DNA of 55,497 bases from Bacillus albus (GTDB lineage Bacteria; Bacillota; Bacilli; Bacillales; Bacillaceae_G), in NCBI RefSeq assembly GCF_001884185.1, contig NZ_MAOE01000051.1, forward strand, positions 1 through 55,497, read 5' to 3'. The notes beneath the pieces were generated by a model. The model had not been told where the DNA came from. It worked only from the letters and a program-made list of their open reading frames with translations, and made no database searches. Of the stretch, positions 51,304-55,497 are shown in pieces. Within the stretch, counting starts at the first letter, position 1; every line of letters starts with the position of its first letter. A program made the translations under genes and the position numbers.

Positions 51304-52290
51304 TTATTCTTTTATAAGTGACTCATTCGCTCTTATAACTTCTTGATACAGTAATGGTGACCACTTTTCATTTATATAATCTTGAATGATCCAACCTACT
51401 CTTGTAGGATTCTTTTGTTTTATATAGTTTGCAATTTCAGGATTTATGTAAGAGGCGTAGTAATATGGACTATTCCATGCTGTACCACCAGAAGACAAAC
51501 TTGTAAAATTAATATATAGATGATGTAAATCCTCACTATTATTCATCGTGTCATTGATCGTATCTTTAATAGATTTTACTTTCTCATCATAACTCACTTT
51601 ATATTTATCTTGCACTGTTACATTTACATTTTGATTTACAGTTGTCGTAAATGTCTCATTATCTGGCCAATAAAAATTATTATATCCTCCTGTTTCATTA
51701 CTACTATACCTTTTTAACAGCACAATTTTCCCACGAGCATCTCCAAGTTTTATATTTCCTTCTGTTTTTAAAAAGATAGGATCAACAAAATAATTTTTTT
51801 CAAACGTATTACTAAAGGAACCTTCTGCTCCTTTCATATCCTCATACTCTTTTTTTAAAGACATAATAATCGTTTCACTTGGATTATCTTTTAAAAATTG
51901 TTTCGCTTCGCTTATGAATTCATGCAATGTTACATAAAGATATAATGGCCCATGATGAAGAACTATCGTATTATCATCTGTTAAACGTCCTCTTATATCA
52001 AAAATACGAGCTCCATGATCCATTTGGTAACGAAAATCATATTCTTGCGTCATTCCCCATACTTGCTTAATCGGATTTTGCAACTTGAACGTCCCACTAT
52101 CATGTGTTCCTGGAATTGAAATTCGTGCTAACGGGATATTATCAGATATAGGTTGCATCCATTTTGACCAATTTTCAAGCTCATTAACAGAGCTAGCTGC
52201 AACTACTTGCTTATCATGTAAACCAAATACAAATGTGATAAATATCGTACTGCATATGAATAATTTCAAAATAAATTTCTTACTGCTCAT
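51304..52290 (-). CDS. plcA: Phosphatidylinositol-specific phospholipase C
   Basis: PI-PLC is a secreted virulence factor that cleaves phosphatidylinositol and GPI anchors on host cells. The 328-residue sequence is close to the classic B. cereus enzyme along its whole length. A signal peptide ends at about residue 31 (VVAASS). The catalytic His residues are at 63 ([10 protein letters not shown]) and 113 (VLHHGP), that is 32 and 82 of the mature protein. The single TIM barrel has no extra domains. A PlcR box lies 86 bp upstream, so expression follows quorum sensing at the start of stationary phase. Confidence 0.97.
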   Translation of the reverse strand: MSSKKFILKLFICSTIFITFVFGLHDKQVVAASSVNELENWSKWMQPISDNIPLARISIPGTHDSGTFKLQNPIKQVWGMTQEYDFRYQMDHGARIFDIRGRLTDDNTIVLHHGPLYLYVTLHEFISEAKQFLKDNPSETIIMSLKKEYEDMKGAEGSFSNTFEKNYFVDPIFLKTEGNIKLGDARGKIVLLKRYSSNETGGYNNFYWPDNETFTTTVNQNVNVTVQDKYKVSYDEKVKSIKDTINDTMNNSEDLHHLYINFTSLSSGGTAWNSPYYYASYINPEIANYIKQKNPTRVGWIIQDYINEKWSPLLYQEVIRANESLIKE

Positions 52291-52375
52291 TATTATTCCT
52301 CCTTTTTTTGTTTTATATCAAACTTATTGAATATAATATAATCTGGTGAGTAAAAAATAAATATCATTTCATAAG

Positions 52376-52391
52376 TATGAAATATTGCATA
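52376..52391. promoter_or_regulatory. PlcR box before plcA
   Basis: TATGAAATATTGCATA fits TATGNAN4TNCATA at every fixed position. It lies 86 bp before the plcA start. Confidence 0.93.
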
Positions 52392-52438
52392 GAAGTAAAG
52401 TTAAAAAATCATTCACATATACTAAATTAGAAACATTT

Positions 52439-52464
52439 AAAGGAACTTCATCTGAAGTTCCTTT
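52439..52464 (-). terminator. sfp terminator
   Basis: AAAGGAACTTCA and TGAAGTTCCTTT form a perfect 12-bp stem with a 2-base centre. Confidence 0.8.
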
Positions 52465-52467
52465 CGT

Positions 52468-54309
52468 TTATTTTATGTCCAATACATATGAACCATCTTT
52501 ATTCTCATACTTATAGACATATAAATAATATTTACCTGGCTTTGCATTATAAGTTCCTTTAACTACACCCCCTTCATTTTCACCATATGCTACATAGTTG
52601 TTTAAATCTGATTCATGATGAAGTACCCATGTCATTCCAATGTTTTGTTCATTTAATAAAGAAATATTAATATTTTCTGGTGAGTCAATTTGGAAAGTAA
52701 ATACATCCACCTTATCACGATTATCTAGTTTTCCTTTCATTGGTGTATGAAAGGAGACTTTATTTGCCTGTCTACGTTCATTATTTGGTTCATTTTCTGT
52801 TACTTGTAACTCATTCCCACCGTTCGTTTCTCTTCGTTCATACCCTAAATCTACTAGTATAGACTTCAAATCTGGTAAAACACCAATTTTATCTGAAGAT
52901 GGATCTTTAGATTTCGTTCCAGTGTTACGGTTACTTAATATCGTTCTTAATTCACTTGGTCTATATGGTTGTCCTAAATTTTCTTTAGCAATGCTTTGTA
53001 CTAAAGTTGCTGCTCCTGCGATAATGGGTGAAGCACTAGATGTTCCACTAAAGCTTGAAGTATAAAGATTTACAGCACTTCGACTTTGCTCGGCTGTAGT
53101 TGTATCTACATTTTCTCCCCAACCGTACACATCAATCCGACTTCCATAATTTGAAAACCACATACGCTCATGAGGGAAAGATGAAGAGCCCGCGCCTACC
53201 ATAATTGCACCTGAATCTTTAAAATCTTTACTATTTCGATTTAAGACTTGTTTACCATTTCTATCTTTAAATTGATCTAAATCATTCCACCCATTTGCTC
53301 CAGCTTCTATAATGACAACACCTTTATCTGTACCAGCACGAATCGCATCAAAGATATCTGGTTGTATTTCAACAGGTAAATATTTATCACCATATCCATC
53401 AAAGGAAGCTTGTGCCTCTAATAATAAAACATCCCCAGCTTCTAACTGATTTACAGCACTTAATATTGCATCAGCTGTATTATACTGTCCGTTATCTCTT
53501 ATTTGAGAAATCACTTTCGCTTTCGCTTTTGGCGCAATCCCAATATTCCCAACCTCATTATCCTCAGAGGATACAATCCCTAGTACAGACGTTCCATGTC
53601 CAACATGCTGATCTATATTTCTTCCAGACATTAATTCAATATTTTGATGTACTAAATCCTCATGATTTAATAGCCATCCATATTCCATATCAACAAAGGT
53701 TATATCACTTCCATTACCACCTTGGACTCCCCAGGCAAAAGGCGCATTAATACCGTATGGTGCCGCATCAAGGTAACCTTGTTTTTTATATCTAGGATTG
53801 TTATTAGGATTAAAAGATACACTTAATGGTTGTACTTCCGGTGGCGTTATTTTTTCTTGTTTCTTCACATACACATCTTCTATTAAAGATGATGTCTTTA
53901 ACTTATCTACTAGTTCTTCTTCCTGCTCACCATTTTGATTTTGAAGAATATAATAGTTTGATAAACTTGTAGATACATTATTAGGTGCTTTCACTTCAAG
54001 GTTTTGTATTTGTTCCGGACTTACAGATGTGAATAAACGATTAAATGTTACATCTGGATATTCTGCAAAAAAATCTTCTAGTACTTTATCGTTCATTTGA
54101 GATTGTATTTGTTTTTCAATACCATCTTCATATGGCAATTTCAAATCCGCTCTGAATTTTACAATGATTTGCTTATCTGTTTCTTGTTCTATCCCTAATT
54201 TACTCTGTTGTTCTATAGAATCAGCATTTACAATATTGACTGTTTCCCCTATTCCTAAAAATGTTGAAATGATTACAGCTGAAACAGATATTCTTTTAAA
54301 TATACTCAT
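52468..54309 (-). CDS. sfp: Secreted subtilase-family serine protease Sfp
   Basis: The 613-residue exoprotease has a signal peptide (to about residue 29, NIVNADS), a pro-region with VKFRADLKLPYEDGI and LVDKLKTSSLIEDVYV, and an S8 domain. The Asp is in ITFVDMEYGWLLNHEDL, the His in HVGHGTSVLGIV, the oxyanion Asn in IEAGANGWND and the Ser in FSGTSSASPIIAGAATL. A C-terminal beta domain (about 510-613, NEPNNERRQANKV...GKYYLYVYKYENKDGSYVLDIK) is of the pre-peptidase C-terminal type. Position next to plcA and a PlcR box identify it as the PlcR-regulated Sfp. Substrates are not known. Confidence 0.92.
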   Translation of the reverse strand: MSIFKRISVSAVIISTFLGIGETVNIVNADSIEQQSKLGIEQETDKQIIVKFRADLKLPYEDGIEKQIQSQMNDKVLEDFFAEYPDVTFNRLFTSVSPEQIQNLEVKAPNNVSTSLSNYYILQNQNGEQEEELVDKLKTSSLIEDVYVKKQEKITPPEVQPLSVSFNPNNNPRYKKQGYLDAAPYGINAPFAWGVQGGNGSDITFVDMEYGWLLNHEDLVHQNIELMSGRNIDQHVGHGTSVLGIVSSEDNEVGNIGIAPKAKAKVISQIRDNGQYNTADAILSAVNQLEAGDVLLLEAQASFDGYGDKYLPVEIQPDIFDAIRAGTDKGVVIIEAGANGWNDLDQFKDRNGKQVLNRNSKDFKDSGAIMVGAGSSSFPHERMWFSNYGSRIDVYGWGENVDTTTAEQSRSAVNLYTSSFSGTSSASPIIAGAATLVQSIAKENLGQPYRPSELRTILSNRNTGTKSKDPSSDKIGVLPDLKSILVDLGYERRETNGGNELQVTENEPNNERRQANKVSFHTPMKGKLDNRDKVDVFTFQIDSPENINISLLNEQNIGMTWVLHHESDLNNYVAYGENEGGVVKGTYNAKPGKYYLYVYKYENKDGSYVLDIK

Positions 54310-54398
54310 TACATCACTCCTCTTATTAATAATATTTAATCATTATATTAATATATAATGATTTTATTTATATAACATATTCCCTTTCTACTAAATAG

Positions 54399-54404
54399 AT
54401 TATA
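54399..54404 (-). promoter_or_regulatory. -10 box of sfp
   Basis: TATAAT on the minus strand, 33 bp downstream of the PlcR box and 90 bp before the sfp start. Confidence 0.6.
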
Positions 54405-54437
54405 GTAATCAGCAATATGAACTTCAATGTATTTTCA

Positions 54438-54453
54438 TATGCAATATTTCATA
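54438..54453. promoter_or_regulatory. PlcR box between sfp and the LysM hydrolase gene
   Basis: TATGCAATATTTCATA fits TATGNAN4TNCATA exactly. Being a dyad it works in both directions; it lies 129 bp before sfp and 147 bp before the LysM gene. Confidence 0.93.
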
Positions 54454-54599
54454 TTCGGACTCTACACCACATAAATAAGAAACTTATAATGATTATTTAT
54501 TTCACATGTGCTAATATACTTACATTACAATATTATGTATAGACATTCTGAACTACATTACTTAACAGTTTGACCTTATTTTTCCTAGGAGGATTTACA

Positions 54600-55397
54600 A
54601 TGAAATTATTAAAAATAAAACATATAATCCCTATATCTGCAGCAGCAATTACATTCGTATGTCATCAAAGTACAGCTGAAGCATCTACCATTCATACAGT
54701 AAAAAAGAATGATACACTTTGGGGCATTAGTAAACAATACGGGGTTTCAATACAATCCATTAAACAGGCTAACAATAAAGGAAACGATCAAACTTTTATT
54801 GGTGAACAGTTACATATTCCAGGGTCCAAGAATTCAAAGGAAATCACCGTTCGTCAAAACGCCCAATCTGCGAACATTTCTGGACAAATTATTTATCAAG
54901 TACAACACGGAGATTCATTAGAAACGATAGCAAAGCGTTACAACGTTACCGTTCAATCTATAAAACAAATTAACAATACAATCGGAAACAAACTTTATAC
55001 AGGACAACATTTAAAAATTAACTCAAGCATTTCAGAAAAAGAAAAAGACTTAATGGCACGCTTAGTTACCGCTGAAGCAGGTGGCGAATCCTATAAAGGT
55101 AAAGTAGCTGTAGCAAAGGTTATACTAAATCGTGTAAACGCAAAAGGTTTTCCAAATACAATAACAGGTGTTATTTATGAACCTATTAAACACGGCTATG
55201 CATTTACTCCTGTTACAGATGGAAGAATTAATCATCCTGCAAGCCCAGAAGCAAAAATGGCAGTAGAAGAGGCTATCTCCACAAATGGAATACATTCTGA
55301 CTGGCTTTATTTCTATAATCCGAAAACATCAACAGACAAATGGATTACGACACGTCAAACAGTAGCAGTAATCGGTAACCACGTCTTCGCTAAATAA
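54600..55397 (+). CDS. Secreted LysM cell wall hydrolase (SleB/CwlJ-like domain)
   Basis: The 265-residue protein has a signal peptide (to about residue 29, STAEA), two LysM modules (TVKKNDTLWGISKQYGVSIQSIKQAN and QVQHGDSLETIAKRYNVTVQSIKQIN) and a C-terminal hydrolase of the SleB/CwlJ type. The catalytic Glu is in LVTAEAGGESYKGKVAVAKVILNRV, and FYNPKTSTDKWI is near the end. LysM anchors it to peptidoglycan; the domain cuts glycan strands, usually cortex in spores, but a growth role is possible. ATG 54600 is 8 bp behind TAGGAGG. It is divergent from sfp across a PlcR box. Confidence 0.88.
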   Translation: MKLLKIKHIIPISAAAITFVCHQSTAEASTIHTVKKNDTLWGISKQYGVSIQSIKQANNKGNDQTFIGEQLHIPGSKNSKEITVRQNAQSANISGQIIYQVQHGDSLETIAKRYNVTVQSIKQINNTIGNKLYTGQHLKINSSISEKEKDLMARLVTAEAGGESYKGKVAVAKVILNRVNAKGFPNTITGVIYEPIKHGYAFTPVTDGRINHPASPEAKMAVEEAISTNGIHSDWLYFYNPKTSTDKWITTRQTVAVIGNHVFAK

Positions 55398-55400
55398 CAT

Positions 55401-55420
55401 ATAAAAAACAGGCCTTCTCA
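55401..55420 (+). terminator. Left arm of a terminator cut by the second IS
   Basis: ATAAAAAACAGGCCTTCTCA directly follows the hydrolase stop and has the A-run plus GC arm typical of a terminator's left half. The complementary arm is not found within the window; the IS begins at 55423. Confidence 0.55.
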
Positions 55421-55422
55421 CT

Positions 55423-55497
55423 TGAACTGACCCCATAAAGTTAGACAGGTCGTTTCATTAGGCAGCCTTTAGGGCATGAGTTCGATATTGTACCGGA
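55423..55497 (-). mobile_element. Second IS3-family (IS150-like) element, right end only
   Basis: The terminal repeat TGAACTGACCCC...AAAGTTAGACA (55423-55447) closely matches the right end of the element at 785-2177 read in the same sense. Transposase codons follow on the minus strand. The element continues beyond the window. Confidence 0.88.
55458..55497 (-). CDS. IS transposase OrfB, last 12 codons (partial)
   Basis: Read on the minus strand the final codons give PVQYRTHALKAA and TAA at 55458-55460. The first element ends PVQYRAHLDQAA at the same distance from the terminal repeat. So the two copies are related but not identical. Whether this copy is intact cannot be seen. Confidence 0.88.
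   Translation of the reverse strand, partial: PVQYRTHALKAA

Noticed and set aside
53412-53750. 112-codon plus-strand frame inside sfp
   Set aside because: His/Gln-rich mirror frame of the protease domain without support.

Overview
The window is chromosomal DNA of a Bacillus cereus group bacterium (B. cereus / B. thuringiensis / B. anthracis relatives). This rests on near-complete recognition of Hfq, MiaA, PI-PLC and the Sfp subtilase, on two textbook PlcR boxes (TATGNAN4TNCATA), on a collagen-like exosporium-type protein, and on low GC with strong AGGAGG-type ribosome binding sites. No rRNA, tRNA or CRISPR was seen. Both window edges cut a gene.

Layout. 1-2200: 3' end of a collagen-like surface protein gene, then a dead IS3-family (IS150-like) element sitting in the loop of the terminator shared by that gene and hfq. 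2217-4838: hfq-miaA, a small unknown gene and a secreted SH3/3D protein. 5186-8862: fructose operon fruR-fruK-fruA with repeated operator sequences. 8874-12881: iron alcohol dehydrogenase, a DUF420 membrane protein, a two-gene operon of small membrane proteins (one of only 38 codons) and an amino acid permease. 13153-17173: secreted chitinase, membrane phosphodiesterase, formate/nitrite channel, HU protein, acetyltransferase. 17337-20667: copper module csoR, copZ, copA with three matching CsoR-type boxes. 20852-26220: a small secreted protein and a Fur-box controlled catechol-siderophore uptake operon ending in an esterase. 26328-29256: exoA and the adaA-adaB-alkA alkylation repair operon. 29293-34096: pepT, YczE-like membrane protein, small secreted protein, histidine phosphatase, hydrolase, VOC protein. 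34519-37239: a membrane PAS-GGDEF-EAL protein. 37340-40693: a four-gene sugar operon (UDP-GlcNAc dehydratase, reductase, DUF6572-like protein, divergent MurG-like transferase). 40983-44125: DUF2515 protein, overlapping membrane protein, HAD phosphatase, Crp-family regulator. 44189-48751: small membrane protein, shortened BshB2, hydrolase, MocR regulator, cidA-cidB and YfmQ, all on the minus strand. 48965-51112: GH1 glucosidase and its GntR/UTRA regulator. 51304-55397: PlcR-regulated plcA and sfp and a divergent LysM/SleB-like cell wall hydrolase. 55423-55497: end of a second IS of the same family.

Most striking: both IS copies sit in or directly behind a rho-independent terminator. The complete copy has its own terminator-like hairpins facing inward at both ends, so insertion into a shared terminator could leave both neighbouring genes still terminated. 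The second theme is the sugar operon. Its dehydratase and reductase fit UDP-N-acetylquinovosamine synthesis, and its MurG-like enzyme keeps donor-site residues but has lost acceptor-site motifs of true MurG. All functional statements come from reading motifs; no database search was run.
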